From Roseateles subflavus (GTDB lineage: Bacteria > Pseudomonadota > Gammaproteobacteria > Burkholderiales > Burkholderiaceae_C), in assembly GCF_030285365.1 (NCBI RefSeq), contig NZ_JASVDS010000006.1:62001-126000 (forward strand): 64,000 bases of DNA. The letters run 5' to 3'. How positions within the stretch are numbered: the stretch's first letter is position 1; each line of letters begins with the position of its first letter. Shown here piece by piece: positions 27,922 through 37,404 of this stretch. Made by a program: the position numbers and the translations under genes. The notes under the pieces are model-generated. The model had not been told where the DNA came from. It saw only the letters and a program-made list of their open reading frames with translations, and ran no database searches.

Positions 27922-30900
27922 TCACTCGTAGCTGATCTGCACCGGCTCGCCCTTGGGCCCGGCGAATTTCGCCAGGGCCTCGTCGCAGGGCCAGAACTTG
28001 CCGGCGTCACCCAGCTCCAGCTCGGCCACGGCGCCCTCCCGCTGGAGGCTCAGGCGCAAGCCCAGGCCTTGCGTGAGCGTGCCCTGCTCGGTCTGGATGA
28101 CCTTCGGGGGCCAGGTCTTGACCACCTCCTGCACCGGCGGCACCGTGCCGTTCACCGCCAGGCGCAGGAACTTGCCAAAGCGTGCTCGGGCACCGGCCAG
28201 GTCCCAGACCGCCTGCACATTCATGCGCAGGCCGCCGGAGAAGCGGTCGTTCTGCACCTTGCCGGAGACGATGAGCAGCTCGTCCTCGGCCAGCAGGCCC
28301 TTGGCGCTGTTGATCAGTTCCTCGTTGGCCACCGCCTCGATGGCGTCGGTCTTGTCGTCCAGCTTGAAGATGGCGACCTTGCCGCGGTTGCCGTTGACGA
28401 TGCGCATGTCCGAGAGAATGCCCGCCACCACCACCGGCTCGCGGCTGTCCTGCAGGTCCGCGATGCGGCGGCGCACCATGCGGCGCACTTCCTCGCCGGA
28501 CTGATCGAAGAGATGGCCGGAGAGGTAGAAGCCGATGGCGGTCTTCTCCAGGCTCAGCTTCTCCTTGATGCTCCAGTCGGGCGCGTTCACCAGCTCCGGC
28601 TCCGCGGTCGAGGAGCCATGGGTGTCGTCGAAATCGAAGAGCCCGCCCTGGTCCGCATTGGCCGCCAGGTTGTCGGCGTAGGTGTAGCCGAGGACCACGC
28701 TGGCCAGCAGGCGGGCGCGGTCCGGCTCGATGAGGTCGAAGGCGCCGGCCTTGATCAGGGCCTCCACCACGCGCTTGTTGACCGCCTTGCGGTCCACCCG
28801 GGCGCAGAAATCGAAGAAGCTCTTGAAGGCCCCGCCTTCCTTGCGCGCCCGCAGGATGGCCTCGATGGCGCCCTGGCCCGTGCCCTTGACGGCGCCGAGG
28901 CCGTAGTTGACGAGCTTGTCGCTGATGGGCTCGAAGCGATAGACGCCCCGGTTCACGCAAGGCGGCTGGAACTCGATGCCAAAGAGCTTGGCATCTTCCA
29001 GCAGGACCTTGAGCTTGTCCGTGTCGTCCATTTCGATGGTCATGTTCGCGGCGTAGAACTCGGCCGTGAAATGCGTCTTGAGCCAGGCCGTGTGGTACGA
29101 CAACAGGGCATAGGCCGCCGCGTGCGACTTGTTGAAGCCGTAGCCCGCGAACTTCTCCATCAGGTCGAAGACTTCGTCGGCCTTGGGCTGGTCGATGCCC
29201 TTCTCCGCGGCGCCCTTGCGGAACAGGTCGCGGTGCATGGCCATCTCTTCGGCCTTCTTCTTGCCCATCGCCCGGCGCAGCATGTCGGCGCCGCCGAGGC
29301 TGTAGCCGCCCAGCACCTGGGCCGCCTGCATCACCTGCTCCTGGTAGACGAAGACGCCGTAGGTCTCCTCCAGCACCTGGCCCAGCAGCGGGTGCGGGTA
29401 CTCGATGACTTCCTTGCCGTGCTTCCGGGCCACGAAGGACGGGATCAGGTCCATGGGACCGGGGCGGTACAGCGACACCAGGGCGATCAGGTCCTCGAAG
29501 CGCGAGGGGCGCGCATCCTTCAGCAGACGCTGCATGCCTGGAGATTCGAACTGGAACACGCTCTCCGAGAGGCCGTCGCCGAAGAGCTTGAAGGTCTTGC
29601 GGTCGTCCAGCGGCACCTTGACGAAGTCGAAGTCCTGGCGGTCCGCATGCCGGGCCACGATGAAGTTCTTGGCCAGCTCCAGGATGGTCAGCGTGGCCAG
29701 GCCCAGGAAGTCGAACTTCACCAGGCCGATGGCCTCGACGTCGTCCTTGTCGTACATGCTCACCGCGCTCGTCGAGCCCGGCTGCTGGTACATGGGGCAG
29801 AAGTCGGTGATGCGCCCCGGCGCGATCAGCACGCCCCCGGCGTGCATGCCGATGTTGCGCACCATGCCCTCGACGCGCGCCGCCAGCTTCAGCAGCTCGG
29901 CCACCTCCTCTTCCTGCTGCTCGCGCTCCTCGATCTCCGGCGCCTCGTGGCGCGCGTAGATGACCTTGGACTTCTCCGGATCGAAATCCGGCGGCAGCTT
30001 GGCCAGCGTCACGGTCTTGCCGGGCGGCGCGGGGATGAGCTTGGCGATGGAGTCCACATGCCCGAAGCCCATGCCCAGCACGCGGCCGATGTCGCGCAGC
30101 GCGGCTTTGGCCGCCATCGTGCCGAAGGTGGCGATCTGGCTCACGGCGGGGCGGCCGTACTTGTCCTTGACGTAGTCGATGACGCGGTCGCGGTTGCCCT
30201 GGCAGAAGTCGATGTCGAAGTCGGGCATGGAGACCCGCTCGGGATTCAGGAAACGCTCGAACAGCAGGTTGTAGCGCAGCGGGTCGAGGTCGGTGATCAG
30301 CAGCACGTAGGCGACGAGCGAACCGGCACCGGACCCCCGGCCCGGGCCCACCGGGCAGCCGTTCTGCTTGGCCCAGCGGATGAAGTCACCCACGATCAGG
30401 AAGTAGCCCGGGAAGCCCATCTTGATGATGGTGGCGAGCTCGAACTCCAGGCGCTCCACATACCGCGGCCGCTCGGCCTCGCGCCGGGCCTCGTCCGGGA
30501 AGAGCTGCTGCAGGCGGAACTCCAGCCCTTCGAAGCTCAGCTCCCGGAAGTAGCGGTCCATGGGCATGGGCTGGCCGTCATCCAGGATGGGCGTCGGGAA
30601 GTTCGGCAGCTGCGGCTTGCCCAGCACGAGCGACAGGCTGCAGCGTCGGGCGATCTCGACGGTGTTGGCCAGCGCCGAGGGGATGTCGGCGAACAGGGCC
30701 TCCATGTCGGCCTGCGAGCGGAAGAACTGGCCCGGCAGGAAGCGCTTGACGCGCTTGGGGTTGGCCAGCGTCTCGCCGTCGGCGATGCAGACGCGGGCCT
30801 CATGGGCGTCGTAGTCCTCCTCGGTCAGGAACTGCACCGGGTGGGTGGCCACGACCGGCAGCCCCAGCTCGGCCGCCAGCGGCACCGTGGCGGCGACAAC

Positions 30901-31431
30901 GGCCTCCTGGCCGGGCAGGCCGGCGCGCTGCAGCTCCAGATAGAAGCGGTTCGGGTAGATGGCGGACAGCCTGGTCGCCCAGTCGCGCGCCCGCGCCTGG
31001 TCGCCCACGAGCAGCGCCTGCCCGATGGCGCCCATCTGAGCGCCCGAAATGCAGATCAGCCCCTCGTTGAGCTCCTGCATCCACTCCGGCTTGAGGCAGG
31101 CCTGCGTGCGCTGCACGCCCTGGATCCAGGCCCGGGACAGCAGCTCCGAGAGGTTCAGATAGCCCGTCTTGTTCTGCACCAGCAGCAGCAGACGGTGCGG
31201 CGGCTTGTCCGCCACCTCCGCCTCGACCCAGCAGTCCGCGCCAAGAATGGGCTTGACGCCCTTCTTGCGGCAGGCGTTGTAGTGCTTGACGGCGCCGAAC
31301 ATGTTGGCGAGGTCGGTGACCGCGAGGGCCACCTGGCCGTCCTTGGCGGCGGCGGCGGCAGCATCGTCGATCAGCAGGGTGCCGTCGACGACGGAGAACT
31401 CGGTGTGGGTGCGCAGGTGAACAAAGGCCAT
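27922..31431 (-). CDS. dnaE: DNA polymerase III subunit alpha
   Basis: This 1169-residue protein is the replicative polymerase catalytic subunit. It has the N-terminal PHP domain (FVHLRTHTEFSVVDGTLLID), the palm catalytic aspartates in PDFDIDFCQGNRDRVIDYVK, the finger-domain stretch PGPMDLIPSFVARKHGKE, helix-hairpin-helix and a C-terminal OB fold. The ATG at 31431 gives the usual MAFVHLRTHTEFS start. TACAAT (minus strand 31438-31443) is six bases upstream of the ATG, another possible leaderless start. Confidence 0.98.
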   Translation of the reverse strand: MAFVHLRTHTEFSVVDGTLLIDDAAAAAAKDGQVALAVTDLANMFGAVKHYNACRKKGVKPILGADCWVEAEVADKPPHRLLLLVQNKTGYLNLSELLSRAWIQGVQRTQACLKPEWMQELNEGLICISGAQMGAIGQALLVGDQARARDWATRLSAIYPNRFYLELQRAGLPGQEAVVAATVPLAAELGLPVVATHPVQFLTEEDYDAHEARVCIADGETLANPKRVKRFLPGQFFRSQADMEALFADIPSALANTVEIARRCSLSLVLGKPQLPNFPTPILDDGQPMPMDRYFRELSFEGLEFRLQQLFPDEARREAERPRYVERLEFELATIIKMGFPGYFLIVGDFIRWAKQNGCPVGPGRGSGAGSLVAYVLLITDLDPLRYNLLFERFLNPERVSMPDFDIDFCQGNRDRVIDYVKDKYGRPAVSQIATFGTMAAKAALRDIGRVLGMGFGHVDSIAKLIPAPPGKTVTLAKLPPDFDPEKSKVIYARHEAPEIEEREQQEEEVAELLKLAARVEGMVRNIGMHAGGVLIAPGRITDFCPMYQQPGSTSAVSMYDKDDVEAIGLVKFDFLGLATLTILELAKNFIVARHADRQDFDFVKVPLDDRKTFKLFGDGLSESVFQFESPGMQRLLKDARPSRFEDLIALVSLYRPGPMDLIPSFVARKHGKEVIEYPHPLLGQVLEETYGVFVYQEQVMQAAQVLGGYSLGGADMLRRAMGKKKAEEMAMHRDLFRKGAAEKGIDQPKADEVFDLMEKFAGYGFNKSHAAAYALLSYHTAWLKTHFTAEFYAANMTIEMDDTDKLKVLLEDAKLFGIEFQPPCVNRGVYRFEPISDKLVNYGLGAVKGTGQGAIEAILRARKEGGAFKSFFDFCARVDRKAVNKRVVEALIKAGAFDLIEPDRARLLASVVLGYTYADNLAANADQGGLFDFDDTHGSSTAEPELVNAPDWSIKEKLSLEKTAIGFYLSGHLFDQSGEEVRRMVRRRIADLQDSREPVVVAGILSDMRIVNGNRGKVAIFKLDDKTDAIEAVANEELINSAKGLLAEDELLIVSGKVQNDRFSGGLRMNVQAVWDLAGARARFGKFLRLAVNGTVPPVQEVVKTWPPKVIQTEQGTLTQGLGLRLSLQREGAVAELELGDAGKFWPCDEALAKFAGPKGEPVQISYE

Positions 31432-31502
31432 CGGCGGATTGTAGAGAGCCGCCGCCCCACTTTCGCCCCACGGGCCGCTGCGGCACGCGGGCCGAAGGCT
31501 AC

Positions 31503-31517
31503 TGACAGATCCTGTCA
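31503..31517. promoter_or_regulatory. 15-base palindrome, candidate operator
   Basis: TGACAG-ATC-CTGTCA is a perfect inverted repeat with a 3-base centre, located in the 158-base region between the divergent dnaE and VOC-protein genes. It is 73 bases upstream of the VOC start and about 60 bases upstream of the dnaE -10-like hexamer. The symmetry and spacing fit a dimeric repressor site, but no cognate regulator gene is adjacent. Confidence 0.4.
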
Positions 31518-31589
31518 ATGCGCCTGCCTAGCATGGCCTCAGCGCCTCAGGACGAGGCGTCCGATCCACCCCCTCTCAGGGAGACCCCC

Positions 31590-31964
31590 ATGAACCTCAG
31601 CCCCAGCCTCCAGATCCTTTTCGTCGACCAGCCGGCGCGCAGCGCGGCCTTCTACCGCGAGCATGTCGGCGCCCGCGTGCTGGAATCGTCCCCCACCTTC
31701 GCGATGCTCGCGCTCGGGGACAGCGCCCGCCTGGGTCTGTGGTCTCGCCACACCGCCGAGCCGGCGCCCACGAGCGGCGGGGGCGGCACGGAGCTGGCCT
31801 TCGCCCAGCCGGACCGCGGCGCGGTGGACCAGCTGCACGCCCGCTGGACGGCGGCCGGCGTGCCGGTGGCGCAGGCGCCTGTCGCGCTGGACTTCGGCTA
31901 CACCTTCGTCGCCACGGACCCGGACGGCCACCGCCTGCGCGTGTTCCATCCCGAGGGCGACTGA
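31590..31964 (+). CDS. VOC (glyoxalase/bleomycin-resistance fold) protein
   Basis: This 124-residue protein has the paired beta-alpha-beta-beta-beta modules of the vicinal-oxygen-chelate fold. It begins LQILFVDQPARSAAFYREHV and ends YTFVATDPDGHRLRVFHPEG. Members bind a metal or sequester small molecules. The substrate cannot be told from the sequence. The ATG at 31590 follows a weak GGGAG sequence. It stands alone between dnaE and the cyclophilin gene. Confidence 0.8.
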   Translation: MNLSPSLQILFVDQPARSAAFYREHVGARVLESSPTFAMLALGDSARLGLWSRHTAEPAPTSGGGGTELAFAQPDRGAVDQLHARWTAAGVPVAQAPVALDFGYTFVATDPDGHRLRVFHPEGD

Positions 31965-32114
31965 GGCACGGGGCGCCGTCCCCGAGTGGCGGACATCGGG
32001 CGCGGCGGGGCGCCCAGCGCCCGGGCGACCCCGCCTCTCAGGGATGATGCGGTGCGAGGGCGATGCCCGCTGCCGTATGCTTCGCGACCATCCCTGCTGA
32101 CGCCGAGAGTCCCC

Positions 32115-33140
32115 ATGCCCCGCTTCGTGCCCGCCCCGCCCTCCGTCCGTCAAACCCTGCCCGCGCTGACGCTGGCCCTGAGCGCGGTGCTCGGCCTGAG
32201 CGCGCCGCGGGCGGTCCAGGCCCAGGCCGCCGCGGCGCCGGCCAGCCCGGCGGCTTCCACCGCGGCTTCGCCTGCCCCGGCGGCCAAGCCGGCCGGCCCC
32301 GCCGCAGGCAAGAAGCCGTCGAGCGCGGACATCCTCGCGGCCTCCAAGCCTGAGGACTGGCGCGCCGTGAACCCGGAGCAGGCCGTGCAGATGGAGCTGC
32401 CCGGCGGCAAGGTCGTCATCGAGCTGGCCAGCGCCTTCGCCCCGGCCCATGCCGCCAACATCGTCCAGCTGACCCGCGCCGGCTACTTCGACGGTCTGGC
32501 CATCATTCGCTCGCAGGAGAACTACGTCACCCAGTGGGGCGATGCCGAGGAGGACGACGCCAAGGCCCGCAAGAAGCCTGAGGACCTCGCCAAGGCACCG
32601 GCCGAGTTCGACCGCCCGCTCAAGGGGCTGAAAGTCACCGCCCTGCCCGAGCGCGACACCTGGGCCGCGCGCGTCGGCTTCGCGGACGGCTGGCCCGTCG
32701 CCATCGATCCGAAGAAGGGGCGCGCCTGGCTGACGCATTGCAACAGCATCGTGGGCGCGGCCCGCGGCAACGAGCCGGACTCCAGCGACGGCAGCGGGCT
32801 TTACGCCATCATCGGCCACGCCCCGCGGGCGCTGGACCTCAACATCACCACCGTCGGCCGCGTGCTGCAGGGCATGGACAAGCTCTCCAGCCTGCCTCGC
32901 GGCACCGGTGCGCTGGGCTTCTACGAGAAGGCCGAGGAGCGCACGCCCATCACCCGCGTGCGCGTGCTGGCCGACATCCCGGAAGCGGAGCGTCCGCGCC
33001 TGCAGGTGCTGCGTACCGACACCGCCACCTGGCAGGCCTGGCTCAACAGCCGCCGCTTCCGGGGCGGTGGCTGGTTCGTGCATGAGCCCTCCAAGGTGGA
33101 GCTCTGCGGCGCACTGCCGCCGGTGCGCACGGCGCCGTGA
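32115..33140 (+). CDS. Exported cyclophilin-type peptidyl-prolyl isomerase
   Basis: This 341-residue protein has a signal peptide ending near [10 protein letters not shown], an Ala/Pro/Ser linker (about 38-75) and a cyclophilin-like domain ([38 protein letters not shown]). The domain is divergent: the usual F-M-x-Q-G-G-D motif reads YVTQWGD, and the S-Q-F-F-I region is replaced by [11 protein letters not shown], so isomerase activity is uncertain. It is likely periplasmic. The ATG at 32115 directly precedes the signal peptide. Confidence 0.8.
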   Translation: MPRFVPAPPSVRQTLPALTLALSAVLGLSAPRAVQAQAAAAPASPAASTAASPAPAAKPAGPAAGKKPSSADILAASKPEDWRAVNPEQAVQMELPGGKVVIELASAFAPAHAANIVQLTRAGYFDGLAIIRSQENYVTQWGDAEEDDAKARKKPEDLAKAPAEFDRPLKGLKVTALPERDTWAARVGFADGWPVAIDPKKGRAWLTHCNSIVGAARGNEPDSSDGSGLYAIIGHAPRALDLNITTVGRVLQGMDKLSSLPRGTGALGFYEKAEERTPITRVRVLADIPEAERPRLQVLRTDTATWQAWLNSRRFRGGGWFVHEPSKVELCGALPPVRTAP

Positions 33141-33171
33141 GGGCCCGGCGGGCGTCATCGGCTCCCGCGCG

Positions 33172-33201
33172 CTGACGCCCCAGGCGGGCCGCCCCTAGAA
33201 T
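33172..33201 (+). promoter_or_regulatory. Promoter of trhO, probably giving a leaderless transcript
   Basis: CTGACG (33172-33177) and TAGAAT (33196-33201) are 18 bases apart, and the ATG follows eight bases after the -10. The stretch TAGAATCCGCC before the ATG is the same as that before lapA. Confidence 0.6.
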
Positions 33202-33209
33202 CCGCCGCC

Positions 33210-33983
33210 ATGTCGTCCCCTGCGCCCATCCTCAACATCTCCTGCTACCTGTTCGTCGCCCTGCCCGATGCGGCCGAGCTGCGCGAGCGCCTGCACGCCG
33301 AGGCCCTGGCGCGCGAGCTCAAGGGCACGGTGCTGCTGGCCGAGGAAGGCATCAACCTCTTCCTAGCGGGCACGCCGGAGGCCGTGCGCGGCTGGGTGGC
33401 GATGCTCCAGGCCGACGCCCGCTTCGCCGGGCTCTCGCCCAAGGAAAGCTGGAGCGCCGCGGTGCCCTTCCGCAAGCTGCTCGTGAAGGTCAAGCCGGAG
33501 ATCATCCGCATGAACATGCCGGCGATCAGGCCGGACCAGCTGCCGCGCGCACCTGCCCTGCCCGCCGCCACGCTGCGCCGCTGGCTGGACCAGGGCCATG
33601 ATGACGAGGGCCGGCCCGTCGTGACGCTGGACACCCGCAACGCCTTCGAGGTGGACTACGGCACCTTCGACGGCGCCATCGACTGGCGCATCGGCAAGTT
33701 CACCGACTTCCCCGCCGCCCTTGCGGCCCACAAGAGCGAGCTGATGGGCAAGACGGTGGTGAGCTTCTGCACCGGCGGCATCCGCTGCGAGAAGGCGGCC
33801 ATCGTGCTGCAGCAGCAGGGGCTGGACGGGCCCGTCTATCAACTGGAGGGGGGCATCCTCAAGTACTTCGAGGAGACGGATGGCGCCCACTACCACGGCA
33901 GCTGCTTCGTCTTCGACCAGCGCGAGGCCCTGGACGCCGGGCTGGCGCCCTCCTCGGAAGTCAAGCCGGCAGGCAAGGCCTGA
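33210..33983 (+). CDS. trhO: tRNA uridine-34 hydroxylase TrhO (YceA, rhodanese family)
   Basis: This 257-residue protein has an N-terminal acylphosphatase-like domain (ELKGTVLLAEEGINLFLAGT) and a C-terminal rhodanese domain with active-site loop CTGGIRCEKAAIVL. TrhO catalyses O2-dependent 5-hydroxylation of tRNA U34, the step before 5-oxyacetic-acid modifications. The length and motif agree with the family. Its upstream promoter suggests a leaderless message. The following hydrolase gene starts five bases after the stop. Confidence 0.92.
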   Translation: MSSPAPILNISCYLFVALPDAAELRERLHAEALARELKGTVLLAEEGINLFLAGTPEAVRGWVAMLQADARFAGLSPKESWSAAVPFRKLLVKVKPEIIRMNMPAIRPDQLPRAPALPAATLRRWLDQGHDDEGRPVVTLDTRNAFEVDYGTFDGAIDWRIGKFTDFPAALAAHKSELMGKTVVSFCTGGIRCEKAAIVLQQQGLDGPVYQLEGGILKYFEETDGAHYHGSCFVFDQREALDAGLAPSSEVKPAGKA

Positions 33984-33987
33984 CCCC

Positions 33988-34956
33988 ATGAAGACCCTGG
34001 GCGCCTGGCTGCTGCGGGGACTGGGTCTCCTGATCCTGCTGCTGGCACTGGGTGCCGCGGCCTTCAAGGCGCCGGAGCGGCCGCTGACGTCCCTGGTGGC
34101 TCGCTGGGCCCCGCCGCCGTCCGACTTCATCGAGCTGCCCTGGCAAGGCCGCCGTCAGCTCGTCCATCTGCGTGACGAGGGTCCCCACGGGCCACTGCCG
34201 CCGCTGGTGCTGCTGCATGGCACGTCCTCGAGCCTGCACACCTGGGAGCCCTGGGTGAAGGCGCTGAGCCAGGAGCGGCGCGTCATCACCCTCGACCTGC
34301 CCGGCTTCGGCCTGACCGGCCCGAGCGTCGGGGGCGACTACCACGACGCCGCCTACCTCGACTTCCTCGACACCTTGCTCAAGCACCTGCAGCTCGGTCC
34401 GGTCGTCCTCGGGGGCAACTCGCTGGGCGGGCAGATCGCCTGGGAATACGCCGCCCACCATCCCGGGCGGGTCCAGGCCCTGGTCCTCGTGGATGCCGCG
34501 GGCCTAGCCTTCCAGTCGGAGTCCGTGCCGCTGGGCTTCCGCCTGGCGCGTCTGCCCGGGTTTCGTGCCGTGGCCACGCAGCTGTTGCCGCGCCAGATGA
34601 TCGAGCGCAGCGTGCGCAATGTGTATGGCGACCCCGGCCGGGTGAGCGAGGCCCTCGTCGACCGCTACTTCGAGCTGACCTTGCGCGAAGGCAACCGTGC
34701 AGCCCTCGTGCAACGATTCGAGCAGCTGGAGCCCGGGCGTTATGCGAACATGCTGGCCCAGATCCGGCAGCCGACGCTCATCCTCTGGGGCGGGCGCGAC
34801 CGTCTGATTCCGCTGGCCTATGGCCAGCAGCTGAAACAAAGACTTGCAAACAGCCGGCTGGTGGTCTTTGATACCCTGGGGCACGTGCCGCAGGAGGAGG
34901 ACCCGCAGCAGACCCTGACACCGGTGCAGGACTTCCTGCACTCGCTCAAACCCTGA
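33988..34956 (+). CDS. Membrane-anchored alpha/beta hydrolase
   Basis: This is a 322-residue protein with an N-terminal hydrophobic anchor (WLLRGLGLLILLLALGAAAF). The alpha/beta-hydrolase fold has oxyanion motif LLHGTSSS, nucleophile elbow GGNSLGGQIAWEYA, a catalytic aspartate in LWGGRDRLIP and the histidine in TLGHVPQEEDP. The catalytic triad is therefore complete. The substrate is unknown. It starts five bases after trhO and is probably cotranscribed with it. Confidence 0.87.
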   Translation: MKTLGAWLLRGLGLLILLLALGAAAFKAPERPLTSLVARWAPPPSDFIELPWQGRRQLVHLRDEGPHGPLPPLVLLHGTSSSLHTWEPWVKALSQERRVITLDLPGFGLTGPSVGGDYHDAAYLDFLDTLLKHLQLGPVVLGGNSLGGQIAWEYAAHHPGRVQALVLVDAAGLAFQSESVPLGFRLARLPGFRAVATQLLPRQMIERSVRNVYGDPGRVSEALVDRYFELTLREGNRAALVQRFEQLEPGRYANMLAQIRQPTLILWGGRDRLIPLAYGQQLKQRLANSRLVVFDTLGHVPQEEDPQQTLTPVQDFLHSLKP

Positions 34957-35027
34957 TGCGGCCGCCGTCGGCCGGCATGCAAGATCGAGTCTTACCAACC
35001 AGTCTCGCAAGACGAGCAGGAGTCCCC

Positions 35028-35819
35028 ATGAAGAAACGCCATCTGATCGCCCTGGCCGCCGTGGCCACCCTGGGTTTCAGCGCCCTGACCGCCTCGGCCC
35101 AGGCCCCCGATTGGAAGAAGATCCGCATCGGTGTGGAAGGCGCCTACCCCCCCTTCTCGGAAGTCGGGGCTGACGGCAAGCTCAAGGGCTTCGAGATCGA
35201 CCTGGCCATGGCTCTGTGCGCCGAGATGAAGGCCGAGTGCACCCTCGTGCAACAGGACTTCGACGGCCTGATCCCGGCCCTGCAGGCCAAGAAGATCGAC
35301 GCCATCATCGCGTCCATGTCCATCACGGACGACCGCAAGAAGGCCATCGGCTTCTCGAACCCCTACTACAACACCCCGGCCCGCTTCGCCGCCAAGGCCG
35401 ATGCCAAGTTCGACTTCAGCCCCGCCGGCCTGAAGGGCAAGAAGATCGGCGTGCAGCGCGCCACGATCCACGAGAAGTTCGTGGCCGAGACCTTCAAGCA
35501 AAGCAACATCGTGCGCTACGCCACCCAGGACCAGGCCTTCCTGGACCTGAAGTCCGGCCGCATCGACCTGACCATCGCCGACCTCGTGGCCATCGACCAG
35601 GGCTTCCTGAAGACCCCGGCCGGCAAGGGCTTCGCCTTCCAGGGCCCGAGCTATGACGACGTGAAGTACTTCGGCGTCGGTTCCGGCGTGGGCATGCGCA
35701 AGGCCGACGAGAAGGTGCTGGCCAAGAAGTTCAACGACGCCATCGCCGCCGTGAAGGCCAACGGCACGTTCAAGAAGCTGAACGACAAGTACTTCGAGTA
35801 CGACATCTCGGCCAAGTAA
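35028..35819 (+). CDS. Periplasmic basic amino acid-binding protein (HisJ/ArgT-like)
   Basis: This 263-residue protein has a signal peptide (MKKRHLIALAAVATLGFSAL, cleavage after ASA). The solute-binding family 3 domain follows (IRIGVEGAYPPFSEVGADGK, GFEIDLAMALCAEMKAECTL, DFDGLIPALQAKKIDAIIAS). This family captures arginine, lysine, ornithine or histidine for ABC uptake. It heads the transporter operon. An attenuator-like hairpin follows the stop codon, which would favour more binding protein than permease. Confidence 0.92.
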   Translation: MKKRHLIALAAVATLGFSALTASAQAPDWKKIRIGVEGAYPPFSEVGADGKLKGFEIDLAMALCAEMKAECTLVQQDFDGLIPALQAKKIDAIIASMSITDDRKKAIGFSNPYYNTPARFAAKADAKFDFSPAGLKGKKIGVQRATIHEKFVAETFKQSNIVRYATQDQAFLDLKSGRIDLTIADLVAIDQGFLKTPAGKGFAFQGPSYDDVKYFGVGSGVGMRKADEKVLAKKFNDAIAAVKANGTFKKLNDKYFEYDISAK

Positions 35820-35902
35820 GCCTGGACCCGGCCCGCCGGGCGGGCCGCGGCCTCGAGGTCCGGTTGCGCTGATAATGCGCCCCCAGACCTCGAATTCAAG
35901 GA

Positions 35903-35937
35903 GGCGCCCGCCGGCACCCGGGGGCGCCTTGGTTTTT
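35903..35937 (+). terminator. Hairpin with T run between binding-protein and permease genes
   Basis: AGGCGCCC pairs with GGGCGCCT across a GC-rich loop, followed by TGGTTTTTC. It lies 83 bases after the binding-protein stop and 22 bases before the first permease start. It is probably a partial terminator that lowers expression of the downstream genes. Confidence 0.75.
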
Positions 35938-35958
35938 CTATCTGCCGGCTCTCCCGCG

Positions 35959-36651
35959 ATGTTCCTGCACGGTTTCCTGCCCAGCCTGCTCCAGGGCTCG
36001 GTGATCACGCTCAGCGTGGCGCTCGCCTCCATGGCCCTGGCCATGGTGCTCGGGCTGCTCGGGGCCATGGCCAAGCTGTCCCGCTGGCGCTGGGCCAAGA
36101 GCCTGGCCTACGTCTACACCACGCTGATCCGCGGCGTGCCCGACCTGGTGCTGATGCTGCTGATCTTCTTTGGCGGCCAGGTGGCGGTCAACCAGATCGC
36201 GCAGTCGCTGGGGCACGAGGACTACATCGACATCGACCCCTACGTCGCCGGCGTGCTGACCATCGGCTTCATCTTCGGCGCCTATCTGACGGAAGCCTTC
36301 CGCGGCGCCTTCCTGGCCGTGCCGCCGGGGCAGCGCGAGGCGGGCCTCGCCTACGGCATGTCGCCCTCGCAGATCGCCTGGCGCATCACCTTCCCGCAGA
36401 TGTTCCGCCACGTGCTGCCGGGGCTGTCCAACAACTGGCTGGTGCTGATCAAGAGCACGGCCATCGTCTCCGTGATCGGCCTGCATGACCTGATGACCCG
36501 CGGCTCGCAGGCCGCCGGCACCACGCGCGAGCCCTTCGTCTTCTATGCTGCGGTGGCCGTGATCTACCTCGCCTTCACCTCGCTCTCCGAGCTGCTGTTC
36601 AACTGGCTGCAGAAGCGCCTGTCGATCGGCGTGCGCCAGAGCCACTTCTGA
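35959..36651 (+). CDS. Basic amino acid ABC transporter permease (HisQ-like)
   Basis: This 230-residue inner-membrane permease begins MFLHGFLPSLLQGSVITLSV and carries the EAA-type coupling loop EAFRGAFLAVPPGQREAGLA and YGMSPSQI. It pairs with the next permease in the His/Lys/Arg/Orn family uptake system. The ATG at 35959 gives the family N-terminus. Earlier in-frame codons would read through the hairpin. Confidence 0.92.
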   Translation: MFLHGFLPSLLQGSVITLSVALASMALAMVLGLLGAMAKLSRWRWAKSLAYVYTTLIRGVPDLVLMLLIFFGGQVAVNQIAQSLGHEDYIDIDPYVAGVLTIGFIFGAYLTEAFRGAFLAVPPGQREAGLAYGMSPSQIAWRITFPQMFRHVLPGLSNNWLVLIKSTAIVSVIGLHDLMTRGSQAAGTTREPFVFYAAVAVIYLAFTSLSELLFNWLQKRLSIGVRQSHF

Positions 36652-36664
36652 GCGGAGGCCGTCC

Positions 36665-37351
36665 ATGAATTTCGAAGCCATTCAAGAGAACTGGCCCCAC
36701 TATCTCGAGGGCGCCTGGATCACGCTGCAGCTGCTGGCCATCTCGCTCGCGCTGGGCCTGAGCCTCGCCATCCCGCTGGCCGTGCTGCGCGTGAGCCGGC
36801 GCAAGTGGATCTCCGGCCCGATCTGGTTCTACACCTACGTCTTCCGCGGCACGCCCATGCTGGTGCAGCTCTTCCTCATCTACTACGGCCTCGGCCAGTT
36901 CGAGTGGATGCAGCAGAGCTGGGCCTGGGAGTACTTCAGCTCGGCCTGGTTCTGTGCCTGCCTGAGCTTCGTGCTCAACACCTGCGCCTACACGGTCGAG
37001 ATCATCGCGGGCTCCATCCGCGCCCTGCCGGCCGGCGAGATCGAGGCGGCGCGCGCCCTGGGCATGAGCCCCTGGGTGATGTTCCGGCGCATCGTGCTGC
37101 CCTCCGCACTGCGCCGCTCGCTGCCGGCCTACAGCAATGAGGCCATCTTCATGCTGCACGGCACCTCGCTGGCCAGCATCGTCACGCTGATGGACCTCAC
37201 CGGCGTGGCGCGCGAGGTCAACTCGACCTACTACATCCCCTTCGAGGCCTTCATCACCGCGGCCGTCTTCTACTTCCTGATGACGCTGACGCTGGTCGGT
37301 CTCTTCCACAAGGCCGAGGCCCGCTGGCTCAAGCCGCTGATGCCGCGCTGA
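36665..37351 (+). CDS. Basic amino acid ABC transporter permease (HisM-like)
   Basis: This 228-residue permease has several membrane helices and the conserved loop EIIAGSIRALPAGEIEAARA, LGMSPW, which contacts the ATPase. It starts 13 bases after the first permease. Its stop codon is immediately followed by the deacylase gene. The two permeases form the membrane channel. Confidence 0.92.
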   Translation: MNFEAIQENWPHYLEGAWITLQLLAISLALGLSLAIPLAVLRVSRRKWISGPIWFYTYVFRGTPMLVQLFLIYYGLGQFEWMQQSWAWEYFSSAWFCACLSFVLNTCAYTVEIIAGSIRALPAGEIEAARALGMSPWVMFRRIVLPSALRRSLPAYSNEAIFMLHGTSLASIVTLMDLTGVAREVNSTYYIPFEAFITAAVFYFLMTLTLVGLFHKAEARWLKPLMPR

Positions 37352-37404
37352 TGACGGCGCTGACGGGCGGGCCCGCCCTGGCGTGCCCTGCCGGAGTCCT
37401 CACC

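Noticed and set aside
28069-31593. 1174-residue open frame on the plus strand opposite dnaE
   Set aside because: Low-complexity His/Gln/Leu/Arg composition with no domain. dnaE is unambiguous on the minus strand. Similar shadows occur opposite rpsA and the XrtA genes (for example 60095-63295).
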